From NCBI RefSeq assembly GCF_002849615.1, contig NZ_PDNV01000008.1:124001-188000 (forward strand): 64,000 nt of DNA, read 5' to 3'. Source of the DNA: Pollutimonas nitritireducens (lineage in GTDB: Bacteria > Pseudomonadota > Gammaproteobacteria > Burkholderiales > Burkholderiaceae_B). This document shows, piece after piece, positions 33,705 through 43,026 of the stretch. Position 1 is the first letter of the stretch, and the number at the start of each line of letters is the position of its first letter. A program made the translations under genes and the position numbers. The notes beneath the pieces were generated by a model. It worked only from the letters and a program-made list of their open reading frames with translations. It made no database searches and was not told the DNA's origin.

Positions 33705-35336
33705 ATGAAAACAGAAAAATCATTGGCTTCCAGCACGCAATATTTTGATTACGTCATTGTCGGGTCGGGCGCCGCAGGGGCGATACTGGCCAACCGGCTG
33801 TCCGAGGACGGCTCGACGGTATGCCTCCTGGAAGCGGGTCCGCCAGACAACTCCCTGTTTCTGCACATACCCGCAGGCTTTATAAAGGCCGTATTCAACC
33901 CCAAGTACGCCTGGCAGTTTTCCAGCGAACCGACAGAAAATACAAACGGTCGACGCATACCCATTCCGCAAGGACGCACGCTCGGCGGCTCCACGTCGAT
34001 AAATGGCCTTGTTTTCAACCGTGGCCAGCGCAGCGACTACGATGCATGGGCGAATCTGGGCAATCCGGGCTGGGCTTACAGCGACGTACTGCCTTATTTC
34101 AAATCCCTCGAAAAAAGAACGGGCGGCGACGACTATTACCGTGGCAGCACGGGCGAATTGCCCATTTCGGACATCGACTGGATACATCCGCTCTGCGAGG
34201 CGTTCATGGAAGGCGCGGTTGAAGCCGGCATTCCCCGCAATCCGGACTACAACGGCATGGACCAGGCCGGAGTGGGCTATTTCCAACGAACCATCGACAG
34301 GGGTTGGCGCATGAGTACCGCAAGCACCTTTCTCAAGCCGATAAGGTCCCGCTCCAACCTGCACATCAAGACGTATGCACAGGCAAGCCGGATCTTGTTC
34401 GAGGGAAGAAAAGCCGTTGGCGTGGCGTATTGCCATCCGCAGCATCCGAGCAGGAGCATGGCTGTCATGGCAGGCAAAGAAGTGATCATTGCCTGCGGCG
34501 CCATCAATACCCCCAAGCTGCTCCAATTGTCTGGCGTAGGGCCGACAGGACTTCTGCAAGCGCTGGCCATTCCCATAGTCCACGCCTTGCCCGGAGTCGG
34601 CGAAAACCTGAGCGATCATTACTCCGTTCGAGTCGTTGCACGGGTAAAGAATATCGAGACGATGAACGAACTCGTGAAAGGCCTGAAACTGGGTGGACAA
34701 CTGTACAACTGGCTTAGAAAAAAACCCAGTGTGATGGCGCTGAGCCCCTCATTGGTTCACTACTTCTGGAAATCCAGGCCAGAGCTTACCGCAGCGGATC
34801 TGCAGGGTGTCTTCTCTCCTGCCAGCTACAAGGAAGGTTATGTCGGCATGCTTGATGACTTCCCCGGAATGACCGCAGGCGTCTGGCAACACCGCCCCGC
34901 AAGCAGAGGTTATGTGCACATCAATTCAACCGATCATTTCCAGGACCCTGTCGTCCAGCCGAATTACCTGGATCATCCCGATGATCAACTTACGCTGATC
35001 CGAGGCATCAGGCTGGCCCGCAGGCTACTGCGCTCCAAACCGCTTGAACCCTATTTCGAAAGCGAAACCCTGCCGGGGGGACCGTGCGAATCGGATGACG
35101 AGCTGCTTGATTTTGCCAGGCGCTATGGCGTGTCTTCCTATCATGTCAATGGAACCGCACGCATGGGGCCGGCCAGCGACAAATTCGCCGTCGTGGATAA
35201 CCAGCTTCGTGTACATGGTATTCAGAATCTGCGGGTCGTCGACTCATCCGTCATGCCGTCGATCCCATCGGCCAATACCTGCGCGGCCACCATGATGATA
35301 GGCAATAAGGCCGCCGATCTTATCCGCCACGGCTAG
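33705..35336 (+). CDS. GMC-family FAD oxidoreductase (choline/alcohol dehydrogenase-like)
   Basis: About 543 aa from ATG 33705, chosen because GGGAATGAG lies just upstream; ATG 33693 is also possible. The long open frame before these is antisense to dctP. The FAD fold VIVGSGAAGAILANRLSE, GRTLGGSTSINGLVFNRGQ, YFQRTIDRGWRMSTASTFL and VIIACGAINTPKLLQLSGVG are standard GMC. The active-site His is in SSYHVNGTARMGP, where Asn replaces the more common residue after HPV, and the end reads VVDSSVMPSIPSANT. The enzyme oxidises an alcohol to an aldehyde or ketone. It is divergent from the TRAP/E1-E2 operon and shares its control region, so it may act on the same compound. Confidence 0.9.
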   Translation: MKTEKSLASSTQYFDYVIVGSGAAGAILANRLSEDGSTVCLLEAGPPDNSLFLHIPAGFIKAVFNPKYAWQFSSEPTENTNGRRIPIPQGRTLGGSTSINGLVFNRGQRSDYDAWANLGNPGWAYSDVLPYFKSLEKRTGGDDYYRGSTGELPISDIDWIHPLCEAFMEGAVEAGIPRNPDYNGMDQAGVGYFQRTIDRGWRMSTASTFLKPIRSRSNLHIKTYAQASRILFEGRKAVGVAYCHPQHPSRSMAVMAGKEVIIACGAINTPKLLQLSGVGPTGLLQALAIPIVHALPGVGENLSDHYSVRVVARVKNIETMNELVKGLKLGGQLYNWLRKKPSVMALSPSLVHYFWKSRPELTAADLQGVFSPASYKEGYVGMLDDFPGMTAGVWQHRPASRGYVHINSTDHFQDPVVQPNYLDHPDDQLTLIRGIRLARRLLRSKPLEPYFESETLPGGPCESDDELLDFARRYGVSSYHVNGTARMGPASDKFAVVDNQLRVHGIQNLRVVDSSVMPSIPSANTCAATMMIGNKAADLIRHG

Positions 35337-35360
35337 CACCTGATGGCCATCCAGCAGTAG

Positions 35361-36344
35361 TCAGTCCAGATCAAGTATTTGCTGCACAAGCACCCTGTCC
35401 ACCGCTGGGTCTGCAGCATCGTACGCGGGTCTGGCATTGAGCCGAAACCGGGCGGCAGCCTGGGGCGAAAGCTGGCTGACTTTCAACCCCGCCTGTCTCA
35501 TTTCAGCCAGTCTGGCCGCGCGCAGTTCAGTAGTTTGCAGACGTTGATAATCCCGCGCACGCTGTGCAGCCTCGACCAGGATTCGTCGATGGGCAGGCGT
35601 GAGCGACTGATAGAAGGCCTCGTTGATCAACAGGGCCATAGGCATATATACGTGATTGGTCAGGGTGTAGTACGGCTGGACCTCGTAGTATTTCGCCGCA
35701 TACATGGAAAAAATACCGTGGTCCTGGCCGTCGACATCACGCTGCCGCAAGGCGCGATACAGCTCGGCGTCCGTCACGGGGACAGGCACCGCTTCCAGGC
35801 CATGCAGCCACCGGCGATAAACCGGCGTGTTGGGAACGCTGATCTTCAAGTGGCGCATTTCCTCGATTGATGTAACGGGTCTTTCGCTATTGCCCAGTTG
35901 CCTGAAGTCATACTCCCAGTAGGCCAGAATGCGCAAGCCCTTCCCCGGCAAACCGCTTGCCACCTTGGCGCCAATCTCGCCATCCAGCACCCTGTACGCC
36001 GTTCTCTCGCTGGATATCAAATAGGGCAAATCGAAAATTTGCATGGCCGGGTGCAGTTGCCCCATATCCATGGTCTTGACGGCGCCCATTTCCAATGTGC
36101 CCGCCTCTACCGATTTCAGTCGTGCTGCGGCGCTGTCTGGTGTGCCGGATCCATAAAGGCGCACATGGATCTCGCCGTGCGACGCCTTCGCGACTTCCTT
36201 CGCGAATCGTTGCGCGCCCGCTGTTGACGGAAGATCCGGACCGATTGCATGCGCGTAGCGTATCGTGATTGCTGTCCAAGCGGGCGACGCAAAGCTGGCA
36301 GAGAGAGCCAGCACCAGACAGGATAGTGTCGATCTTCCAAGCAT
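35361..36344 (-). CDS. Orphan TRAP-type periplasmic receptor (DctP family)
   Basis: 327 aa with a signal peptide (LSCLVLALSASFASPAWTA) and a DctP body: ITIRYAHAIGPDLPS, YGSGTPDSAAARLKSVEAGT, MDMGQLHPAMQIFDLPYL, RPVTSIEEMRHLKISVPNTP and ALRQRDVDGQDHG. The conserved ligand-binding Arg/Lys region differs from that of the DctP in the neighbouring operon: LKISVPNTP instead of LKMRIGGLA. AAGGAG precedes the ATG. No dctQ or dctM is adjacent. It ends 25 bp from the GMC gene, convergent. It may share the DctQM pair 4 kb away or belong to a system elsewhere. Confidence 0.88.
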   Translation of the reverse strand: MLGRSTLSCLVLALSASFASPAWTAITIRYAHAIGPDLPSTAGAQRFAKEVAKASHGEIHVRLYGSGTPDSAAARLKSVEAGTLEMGAVKTMDMGQLHPAMQIFDLPYLISSERTAYRVLDGEIGAKVASGLPGKGLRILAYWEYDFRQLGNSERPVTSIEEMRHLKISVPNTPVYRRWLHGLEAVPVPVTDAELYRALRQRDVDGQDHGIFSMYAAKYYEVQPYYTLTNHVYMPMALLINEAFYQSLTPAHRRILVEAAQRARDYQRLQTTELRAARLAEMRQAGLKVSQLSPQAAARFRLNARPAYDAADPAVDRVLVQQILDLD

Positions 36345-36726
36345 GGCCGGGCTCCTTCAACAGAAGAACAGAATACATGCAAATTCGTCTATTCTGTCAG
36401 CTGGCGCAACCGCTATTTGGCCGATCGCAATTTGGCGAAGTCAGCGTGCAATTGCCCGAGTGCCGTGGTGATCTTATTGCGGTGGTCGTTGATCCAGTCT
36501 TGTTGAGCCACCAGATCCGCATTGGCCGCGGCAATCATGCGCTGCATTTCAGCTGGCTGCGGGCCACCGCTGGTCTAACCGTAGACCATAGCACAACAGC
36601 CCGGCTGCCTCCCGCGTTCTCAGGCCCACGGCTTGCTGTCCATCCCGACCGGACATTTCGCCTCTTGGCCTTCAGGCACCACGTCGCACAGGCCGCGAGC
36701 ATCCACATCAGCCACAGGAGATAAGC
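36345..36726. other. 382-bp intergenic region upstream of the catalase gene
   Basis: Holds the start regions of the orphan TRAP receptor (minus) and the catalase (plus), and a 44-codon minus-strand frame listed separately. AGGAGATAAGC just before 36727 is the catalase ribosome site. No clear promoter hexamers or operator palindromes were seen. Confidence 0.45.
36413..36547 (-). CDS. Possible 44-aa coiled-coil ORF or gene remnant
   Basis: The frame reads MQRMIAAANADLVAQQDWIN, then DHRNKITTALGQLHADFAKL before a TAG at 36415. It is amphipathic and looks like real protein, not a random frame. Similarity in style begins before the ATG (GGPQPAE) but an in-frame TAG closes it, so it may be the tail of a lost gene. 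There is no good ribosome site. Not recognised. Confidence 0.25.
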   Translation of the reverse strand: MQRMIAAANADLVAQQDWINDHRNKITTALGQLHADFAKLRSAK

Positions 36727-39129
36727 ATGCCCACGTCGCCCCCAACAGGGAAAGCTCCCCGCCCCGGCCAAAAATCTGCCGACAGCGCCTTCAAGAATAC
36801 CGACAGCGGCCCGGCCCTCCCACCGGACCCAGCCAGCCGTGAACCGGCAGCGCAAAAAGCTGGCAATACCGCCCGTATGGCGCAAGAGATGCCCTACAAC
36901 CCGACCAAAGCCAAGGAACATGGTCGTGAAAATGCGACGTCTCCACTGCCGGGCGCTGTTACGCCATCGGCTCCCCGGGATGCCTTGGCCAGTACCCCTT
37001 CCGAAGCAAACCACACGGCCAAGTATGGCGACGCGGCCGAATCGGGGGTGAACGCCGCCGGCGGCTCGCTGAACCGCGTTCGCGCGGACTCATCAGGACA
37101 GACGCTCACGACCAATCAAGGGGTCACGGTCTCCGATAACCAGAACTCATTAAAGGCGGGACTGCGTGGCCCTGCGCTCTTAAAAGACTTCATTCTGCGT
37201 GAAAAAATCACGCATTTCGACCATGAACGCATACCGGAACGCGTCGTACATGCGCGCGGCTCCGGCGCACACGGGTATTTCGAATGTTACGAACCTCTTA
37301 CGAAATACACGCGCGCGTCAATATTTGCAGAAAAGGGAAAGATCACACCGCTGTTTACACGTTTTTCGACAGTGGCCGGTGAACGCGGATCCAAGGATAC
37401 GGCCCGCGATGTACGGGGCTTTGCAGTCAAGTTTTATACCGACGAAGGCAACTGGGACCTGGTCGGCAACAATATGCCGGTGTTCTTCATTCAAGATGCG
37501 ATGAAGTTTCCCGACTTGGTGCATGCGGTGAAACCGGAGCCTCATCATGCCATGCCGCAGGCGGCGTCTGCACACGATACGTACTGGGATTTTGTGTCTC
37601 TCATGCCGGAATCGACGCACATGCTCATGTGGCAGATGTCCGACCGGGCAATACCACGCAGCTTTCGCATGATGCAAGGCTTCGGGGTGCACACGTTTCG
37701 CCTTGTCAATGAAGCGGGTCAGTCGGTCTTTGTAAAATTTCACTGGGATCCGAAGCTGGGCACGCATTCGCTGGTATGGGACGAGGCGGTAAAAATCGGC
37801 GGCGCTGATCCAGACTTCAATCGTCGCGATCTCTGGGAAGCGATTGACGCAGGAGACTACCCGGAATGGGAGCTCGGCGTACAGATCTTTACCGAGGAAG
37901 AGGCTGAAAAATACAGCTTCGACGTGCTGGACGCGACAAAAATTGTTCCGGAGGAACTGGTGCCCGTACAGCCCGTCGGGCGCATGGTGCTCAACCGTAA
38001 CCCAGACAATTTCTTTGCCGAAACGGAACAGGTTGCGTTCTGCGCGGCGCATGTCGTGCCGGGTATCGATTTCACCAATGATCCGCTGCTGGCAGGCCGC
38101 ATACACTCGTACGTCGACACGCAAATTTCGCGGCTGGGTGGACCGAACTTCCATGAACTGCCCATCAATGCTCCACTTGCGCCGGTGCACAACAATCAGC
38201 GCGACGGCATGCACAGGCAGGCAATACACCGGGGACGTGCCTCTTACGAACCCAATTCATTGGGCGGCGGCTGTCCTTTCCAGGCCGGAACGGCCGGATT
38301 CGTTTCGTTTCCCGAACCGGTGCAGCAAGACGAAGTGCGGGGCAAGCCTGAAAAGTTCGCCGAGCATTACAACCAGGCCCGGCTGTTTTATGAAAGCCAG
38401 GCGCCCTTCGAGCAACAGCACATTGCCGACGCCTTCCGTTTCGAGCTAAGCAAGGTCACCGTCGCCGCGGTACGCGAACGCGTCGTCTCGATGCTGCGCA
38501 ATGCGTCGGAAGATCTTGCAAGCAAAGTGGCCGAAGGTCTGGGAATGCCATTGCCTGAGGCCATGCCTAAAGCCCTGGAGCGATCGCCCGAGCCCGAAAT
38601 AGAGCAGTCACCGCGGCTATCGCTGACTGCCCGTCCCGGGGATGGCGGCATACGCACGCGCAAAGTCGCCATCATGATTGCAGCTGGCACCGATGGCGCA
38701 TCCGCATGGACCATCGCCAACGCCCTCCAGGCCGAGGGTGCCGTCGTTCGCTTTGTGGGGCCCCGGATCGGTCCGATTGCCACGTCGGATGGCGATCAGA
38801 TTGATGCGGATGCATCACTGGAGAACCAGCCAGCTGTTCTTTTCGATGGTGTGGTAGTGCCTGATGGCGCGGATGCAATAGGCATATTGGTCGCCGACGG
38901 TCGCGCGCGCGAGTTCATCCAGGATCAATACCGGCATTGCAAAACGATACTGGCACTCGGCAACGCCGCTACGCTGCTGACCCAATCGGGTATCGAGGTA
39001 ACCCCCAACAGCCAGGACAAGGGCCTGCTCATTTCTGCCGGAGGCGCGAAGGAAGCGACGCAGAAGTTTATCCAGGCGCTCGCCAAGCATCGACACTTCG
39101 AACGGGAGACACTGCCACCTAAGGTGTAA
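36727..39129 (+). CDS. katE: Large-subunit (clade II, HPII-type) catalase
   Basis: 800 aa, much longer than small-subunit catalases, with the C-terminal flavodoxin/GATase-like domain of the HPII type ([20 protein letters not shown] to the end). The core has the distal His in [15 protein letters not shown], the distal Asn in [20 protein letters not shown], and the proximal haem Tyr in [18 protein letters not shown]: the N-terminal 110 residues are low-complexity and charged, as in other HPII proteins. It dismutates hydrogen peroxide in the cytoplasm. AGGAGATAAGC precedes the ATG. HPII genes are often under stationary-phase control; no such site was recognised here. Confidence 0.95.
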   Translation: MPTSPPTGKAPRPGQKSADSAFKNTDSGPALPPDPASREPAAQKAGNTARMAQEMPYNPTKAKEHGRENATSPLPGAVTPSAPRDALASTPSEANHTAKYGDAAESGVNAAGGSLNRVRADSSGQTLTTNQGVTVSDNQNSLKAGLRGPALLKDFILREKITHFDHERIPERVVHARGSGAHGYFECYEPLTKYTRASIFAEKGKITPLFTRFSTVAGERGSKDTARDVRGFAVKFYTDEGNWDLVGNNMPVFFIQDAMKFPDLVHAVKPEPHHAMPQAASAHDTYWDFVSLMPESTHMLMWQMSDRAIPRSFRMMQGFGVHTFRLVNEAGQSVFVKFHWDPKLGTHSLVWDEAVKIGGADPDFNRRDLWEAIDAGDYPEWELGVQIFTEEEAEKYSFDVLDATKIVPEELVPVQPVGRMVLNRNPDNFFAETEQVAFCAAHVVPGIDFTNDPLLAGRIHSYVDTQISRLGGPNFHELPINAPLAPVHNNQRDGMHRQAIHRGRASYEPNSLGGGCPFQAGTAGFVSFPEPVQQDEVRGKPEKFAEHYNQARLFYESQAPFEQQHIADAFRFELSKVTVAAVRERVVSMLRNASEDLASKVAEGLGMPLPEAMPKALERSPEPEIEQSPRLSLTARPGDGGIRTRKVAIMIAAGTDGASAWTIANALQAEGAVVRFVGPRIGPIATSDGDQIDADASLENQPAVLFDGVVVPDGADAIGILVADGRAREFIQDQYRHCKTILALGNAATLLTQSGIEVTPNSQDKGLLISAGGAKEATQKFIQALAKHRHFERETLPPKV

Positions 39130-39210
39130 TGGCGTGCCGTTACGCTGTGGCCTGAACCAATAATGCTAAATGGACATGCTGAGCGGCGCCGAGCGCGGAT
39201 TCATTCTTCC

Positions 39211-39240
39211 GCGTTCTGCGTTCTGCGTTCTGCGTTCTGC
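39211..39240. repeat. Four tandem copies of the 7-mer GCGTTCT
   Basis: An exact heptamer array, followed by GC, in the 153-bp gap between the convergent catalase and membrane-protein genes. Seven-base units are prone to slippage, but no reading frame crosses it, so copy-number change would not alter a protein. Confidence 0.85.
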
Positions 39241-39282
39241 CAATTAGATCGTTACCGCCGCAAACGATTGCATTATCGCGAT

Positions 39283-40392
39283 TCAATATCCGGACGCGCT
39301 GCCTATTGACCGCCTCCGCAGCACTCGGTCCAGCCCGCGCAGCATGCCCACCAAGCCGGCCATCATCCAGGCCAGAGGCTCCAGAATGAAGCGCAGCAAC
39401 AGCATGATGGGTAGCAACACCAGTGTCCATCCTACGACCTGGACCATGCCTTCCGGCAGGCCAAGCTTTTCGGCGGCGGATCCGAGCAAGGAGTTGATGA
39501 CGCTGGGGTGCCGGATTGCGATGTACGCCAGCACCGCCGGCGCTCCGTACTTCACCACTCTTGCGCCAATCACGCTGCCGCGCCACAAGCCCGCAGCAAG
39601 TGCCGCTGATCGCTCGGAAAACGTCAGGGACCGCCCGCCCACGGCAGCGGTCCGGCCCATACGCAGCACTTTGAATGCGCTCACACCGATTGCGACGTCC
39701 AGCGCCGCCCAGCCCACGTCGCCCATCGCTATGGTCTCATCGCGGCGGATTTTACTTTCCAACCCTTTCACGCCGCCCGCGAAGAAACTATTGATGCCTT
39801 CAAGTACCCGTTCAGTCTGGATCCAGCCGACTTCCCCTTTAGGGCTGATCACGAACTGGCCAAGAAAGTCGTAGCCTTCGGCCTTAATGAACTGGACGGC
39901 GTACCTGGCGCGGTCTTCGGTCGTCAGCGTGCCCGTGGAAGCGGCTTGCGCCGGCTCATCGCCATTCCACAGTCGCCGCACTGAGCTTAGCGCCGATCGC
40001 GCTGTCTCGCTCAGTCCCCGCATCAGCTCCAGCGTAAAGACTTCGTTCGTCAGGAAGAAATGAATGGGCAAAACTACGTCCTCTCCGTAGCGTCGAAGCA
40101 CCTCCTGAAAATCCAGGCTGTCTCCCAACATCAGGAAGATGGGCCGGGCCTTATCGGGGTAACGCAGAAGCGCCAACCGGGCCTTTGCCAGCAGTATGGG
40201 ATCTTTCGAATACACGAGGAACAGCGCCTGAACCTCGGCGGGCTCATCGACCATCTCGCTGGCCATTTCCGGGACGGATTGTTCGACCTGCAAATGCAGC
40301 AGCTGCGCTTCCAGGGGCCTGGGCTTGTAGAGACTCGTGATCAGGAGCGCGCCCAGCAATGCCAACAGGCCGCTTACCAATAAAGTTTTCAT
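39283..40392 (-). CDS. Membrane-anchored protein of unknown function
   Basis: 369 aa. An N-terminal signal anchor (TLLVSGLLALLGALLITSLY) is followed by a soluble region of about 200 residues containing DPILLAKARLALLRYPDKAR, YGEDVVLPIHFFLTNEVF and FVISPKGEVGWIQTERVLEG. The C-terminal part has at least two hydrophobic spans (VVKYGAPAVLAYIAIRHPS and VVGWTLVLLPIMLLLRFILE) and ends in basic residues. I do not recognise the family. It is convergent with the catalase and has no operon partner on its strand. The composition resembles its neighbours, so there is no sign of recent transfer. Confidence 0.8.
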   Translation of the reverse strand: MKTLLVSGLLALLGALLITSLYKPRPLEAQLLHLQVEQSVPEMASEMVDEPAEVQALFLVYSKDPILLAKARLALLRYPDKARPIFLMLGDSLDFQEVLRRYGEDVVLPIHFFLTNEVFTLELMRGLSETARSALSSVRRLWNGDEPAQAASTGTLTTEDRARYAVQFIKAEGYDFLGQFVISPKGEVGWIQTERVLEGINSFFAGGVKGLESKIRRDETIAMGDVGWAALDVAIGVSAFKVLRMGRTAAVGGRSLTFSERSAALAAGLWRGSVIGARVVKYGAPAVLAYIAIRHPSVINSLLGSAAEKLGLPEGMVQVVGWTLVLLPIMLLLRFILEPLAWMMAGLVGMLRGLDRVLRRRSIGSASGY

Positions 40393-40560
40393 GGGATAGG
40401 CTCGATCGTGTTCAAGCAGGGACGTTCACTGTAGCAGAAGGTTGGTTCTGCGTAGGCTTGCAATCAGCGCACGAAAGCCGCATGCCGGGTATTGCCCGGT
40501 GCTATTATTCCCGGAACTCATAAGACGCCTTCCGTCCAACACCACGCAGCATTTCATTCC

Positions 40561-41757
40561 ATGACGACCCAGACACAACCGCCCTATTTGCGCACGCTGT
40601 ATATCGGCGCCTTTATCGTGCTGCTATCACTGGGGGTCCGCGCAACCTTCGGACTGTTCATGCAACCCATGGGCCTGGAACATGGCTGGGGGCGGGACGT
40701 CTTCTCAATGGCCTTCGCCATCCAAAACATCGTCTGGGGTGCAGGCGCCATCTTCATGGGCATGCTGGCCGACCGCTATGGCGCCGGGCGCACGATTGCG
40801 CTGGGAGCCGTCCTCTACGTGCTGGGCATGGTGGGAATGCGTCTATCCAGCGACGAGCTCTCCCTGTACCTGACCGCCGGCGTGCTGGTCGGCCTGGGCC
40901 AGGCCGGTACGACGTTTCCAGTCATTCTGCCGGTGGTGGCGCGGGCCGTCCCGCCCGCCTATCGAAGCACAGCCATGGGCATAGCCAGCGCGGGCGGCTC
41001 TTTGGGGCAGTTTGCCGTTGTGCCGACCGGCCAGCTATTGATCTCGACCATGGACTGGACGGGCGCCCTCTGGGTCCTTTCCATGTTCGTTGCCGCTGGC
41101 CTGCCCCTGGCGGCATTTCTTAAGGGGCGCCCCGACGCCAGCATCGCCACCCATAGCCTCGGCGGTGCCATACGCCAGGCGCTAGCTCATCCTTCCTTTC
41201 ATTTTCTGTTCTGGAGCTATGCTGTTTGCGGTTTCCACACTGCCTTTATCACACTGCACTTGCCCGCCTATCTGGCCGATGGCGGCTTGACCGCTGCGCA
41301 TGGTGCCACGGCTATCGCCTTGATCGGTCTGTTCAATGTCGCGGGCTGCATCTATGCAGGCAAGCTGGGTGGGCGCTACAGCAAGAAGACGCTGCTGGCG
41401 GCGGTGTACTTCCTGCGGGCGTTCGGCATCATTTTCCTGCTTGCCGTGCCGCTGACTCCCTGGGTCGCCTACGTCTTCGCCGCATGGATGGGCCTGTTCT
41501 GGCTTGGTACCGTGCCGCTGACCCAAGGCCTGATTGGGCAAATTTACGGATTCCGGTATGCCGCCACGCTGTCGGGCATTGCCTTCCTGGGACACCAGGT
41601 GGGCAGCTTCATCGGTGTCGGAATGGGCGGCTATGTGTACCAGGCGACGGGCGGTTATACAATGGTGTGGTGGACAGGCATCGTGCTGGCTGTCGTTGCC
41701 GCGGTGCTGTGCATGCCTATCAAGGAACAGACCCTGGCCAGCCCGACAGCAGCCTGA
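40561..41757 (+). CDS. MFS permease, probably monocarboxylate/oxalate-formate-like
   Basis: 398 aa with about 12 membrane spans. ATG 40561 gives a short cytoplasmic N-terminus before LYIGAFIVLLSLGVRATFGL; an ATG at 40492 would add an unlikely leader. The loop 2-3 motif is present as GMLADRYGAGRTIA, and PPAYRSTAMGIASAGGSLGQ and FLGHQVGSFIGVGMGGYV fit the MFS branch that includes CynX- and OFA-type carriers. No strong ribosome site is visible. The substrate is unknown. A small membrane protein gene follows by 33 bp. Confidence 0.88.
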   Translation: MTTQTQPPYLRTLYIGAFIVLLSLGVRATFGLFMQPMGLEHGWGRDVFSMAFAIQNIVWGAGAIFMGMLADRYGAGRTIALGAVLYVLGMVGMRLSSDELSLYLTAGVLVGLGQAGTTFPVILPVVARAVPPAYRSTAMGIASAGGSLGQFAVVPTGQLLISTMDWTGALWVLSMFVAAGLPLAAFLKGRPDASIATHSLGGAIRQALAHPSFHFLFWSYAVCGFHTAFITLHLPAYLADGGLTAAHGATAIALIGLFNVAGCIYAGKLGGRYSKKTLLAAVYFLRAFGIIFLLAVPLTPWVAYVFAAWMGLFWLGTVPLTQGLIGQIYGFRYAATLSGIAFLGHQVGSFIGVGMGGYVYQATGGYTMVWWTGIVLAVVAAVLCMPIKEQTLASPTAA

Positions 41758-41790
41758 TGCCAACGCAACAATACAGTGAGGCACGTGCCC

Positions 41791-41964
41791 ATGAGCCATT
41801 CCAGCAGTACAGAAACTTCGATAAAACCGGCCCATCGCCTAAGACCGGGGCGCGTGATTGGCTGGCTAGCACTGGGCGGCGTTTTGGCGCTGTCTTTCGT
41901 GGGGTATCTTACGCCCCAGATGCAAGTGCAGTGGGCGAATTTCATGTCGATGTGCGGGTTTTAG
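41791..41964 (+). CDS. Small single-span membrane protein, 57 aa
   Basis: Starts at ATG 41791 with GTGAGGCAC upstream. After a hydrophilic head (SSSTETSIKPAHRLRPG) it has one hydrophobic span, VIGWLALGGVLALSFVGYL, and ends QVQWANFMSMCGF. Its position directly after the MFS gene in the same direction suggests co-expression. Not assigned to a family. It could be an accessory peptide of the permease, which is inference. Confidence 0.5.
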   Translation: MSHSSSTETSIKPAHRLRPGRVIGWLALGGVLALSFVGYLTPQMQVQWANFMSMCGF

Positions 41965-42027
41965 ATTGCACACTTCCGGTCGACAGTAAAGCCAGCAGAC
42001 CCGTTGCAGGCCTGCCGATATCGCGCT

Positions 42028-42999
42028 TTACTTCTTGATGTTCCGTTCCTTGATGATCCTGCCCCACTTGTCTGACTCCTTCTTCATGAAAGCGGCAAAC
42101 TCTTCACGCGTAGTGGGTTGGGGTGTCATGCCGAATTCCGTCAGTTTCTTTACCACTTCCGGATCCGTCAATACCTTGACGACTTCCTCGTTCCAGCGGT
42201 CAAGTATGGGGTCTGGCGTTCCACCGGGCGCGACAAATGCGTACCAGTTCAATGCCTCGAACCCGGGGTAGCCCGATTCGGCGACGGTTGGAATTTCCGG
42301 CAGGTAGGCCGGACGTTTCAGGCCCGTCGTGGCCAATGGAATAAGCCTCTTTTCTTCCACATATGGCATGGCCGTGGGCGGAGCTGAAAAGTACGAGGTC
42401 ACGCGTTCGCCCAGCAAGTCTTGCATGGCCTGTGCGCCGCCCTTGTAGGGCACATGCACCATATTGACATCGGCTTCCATATTCAGAAGTTCGCCCGCCA
42501 TGTGCGACGCCGCGCCGAAGCCTGATGAGGCATAGTCAACCTTTTCGGGTTCGGACTTGGCCAAAGCGATGAACTCCTTCAGCGTCTTGACACCTGCCGC
42601 ATTGTGGACCACCAGCACGTTCGGGAAATTGACGCCACCTGAAACGGGCACAAGATCCTTGAAGGGGTCATACGACACCTCCATCAGATGCGGAGAAATA
42701 GTCAGTGGTCCCACCGAACCCAGCAGCAACATGCTGCCGTCTTTTGGGCCTTTTGCCACGAATTGATGGGCGATATTCCCACCGGCGCCGGGCTTGTTGA
42801 TGATGGCAATGGAGCGGCCGGTGTTATGCCCCAGCCTTTCCGCGATCAGGCGTGCCGATGTATCGGCCGCGCCACCTGCCACGAAGCCCACGACAAGCGA
42901 GATTGGCCGGTCGGGTAATTCCTGGGCGGCATGTGTCACCGGCACCATCAAGGCACCTGCGCACAGCAGCAGACTGTTCAGTATTTTATTGATTTTCAT
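42028..42999 (-). CDS. Bug/TctC-family periplasmic solute-binding protein of the tcu operon
   Basis: 323 aa with signal peptide (LLLCAGALMVPVTHAAQ). It shows ISLVVGFVAGGAADTSARL, RSIAIINKPGAGGNIAHQ, DGSMLLLGSV, SYDPFKDLVPVSGG, HVPYKGGAQAMQDLLGERV and [16 protein letters not shown]. The gene follows tcuB by 27 bp on the same strand, so it belongs to the tricarballylate/citrate-type operon. In place of the MFS importer TcuC of Salmonella, a Bug receptor may provide uptake here (inference). Confidence 0.93.
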   Translation of the reverse strand: MKINKILNSLLLCAGALMVPVTHAAQELPDRPISLVVGFVAGGAADTSARLIAERLGHNTGRSIAIINKPGAGGNIAHQFVAKGPKDGSMLLLGSVGPLTISPHLMEVSYDPFKDLVPVSGGVNFPNVLVVHNAAGVKTLKEFIALAKSEPEKVDYASSGFGAASHMAGELLNMEADVNMVHVPYKGGAQAMQDLLGERVTSYFSAPPTAMPYVEEKRLIPLATTGLKRPAYLPEIPTVAESGYPGFEALNWYAFVAPGGTPDPILDRWNEEVVKVLTDPEVVKKLTEFGMTPQPTTREEFAAFMKKESDKWGRIIKERNIKK

Positions 43000-43026
43000 G
43001 GAAGGTCTCCGTAATTCAAAGGAACT

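Noticed and set aside
33720-34700. 326-codon minus-strand frame within the GMC gene
   Set aside because: Shadow of the GMC coding strand.
37318-38229. 303-codon minus-strand frame inside katE
   Set aside because: Antisense to the catalase core with its catalytic residues; rich in residues typical of reverse-complement frames.
39211-39240. Heptamer array as a CRISPR or phase-variation tract
   Set aside because: Units are 7 bp with no spacers, and the array lies outside any reading frame or promoter.
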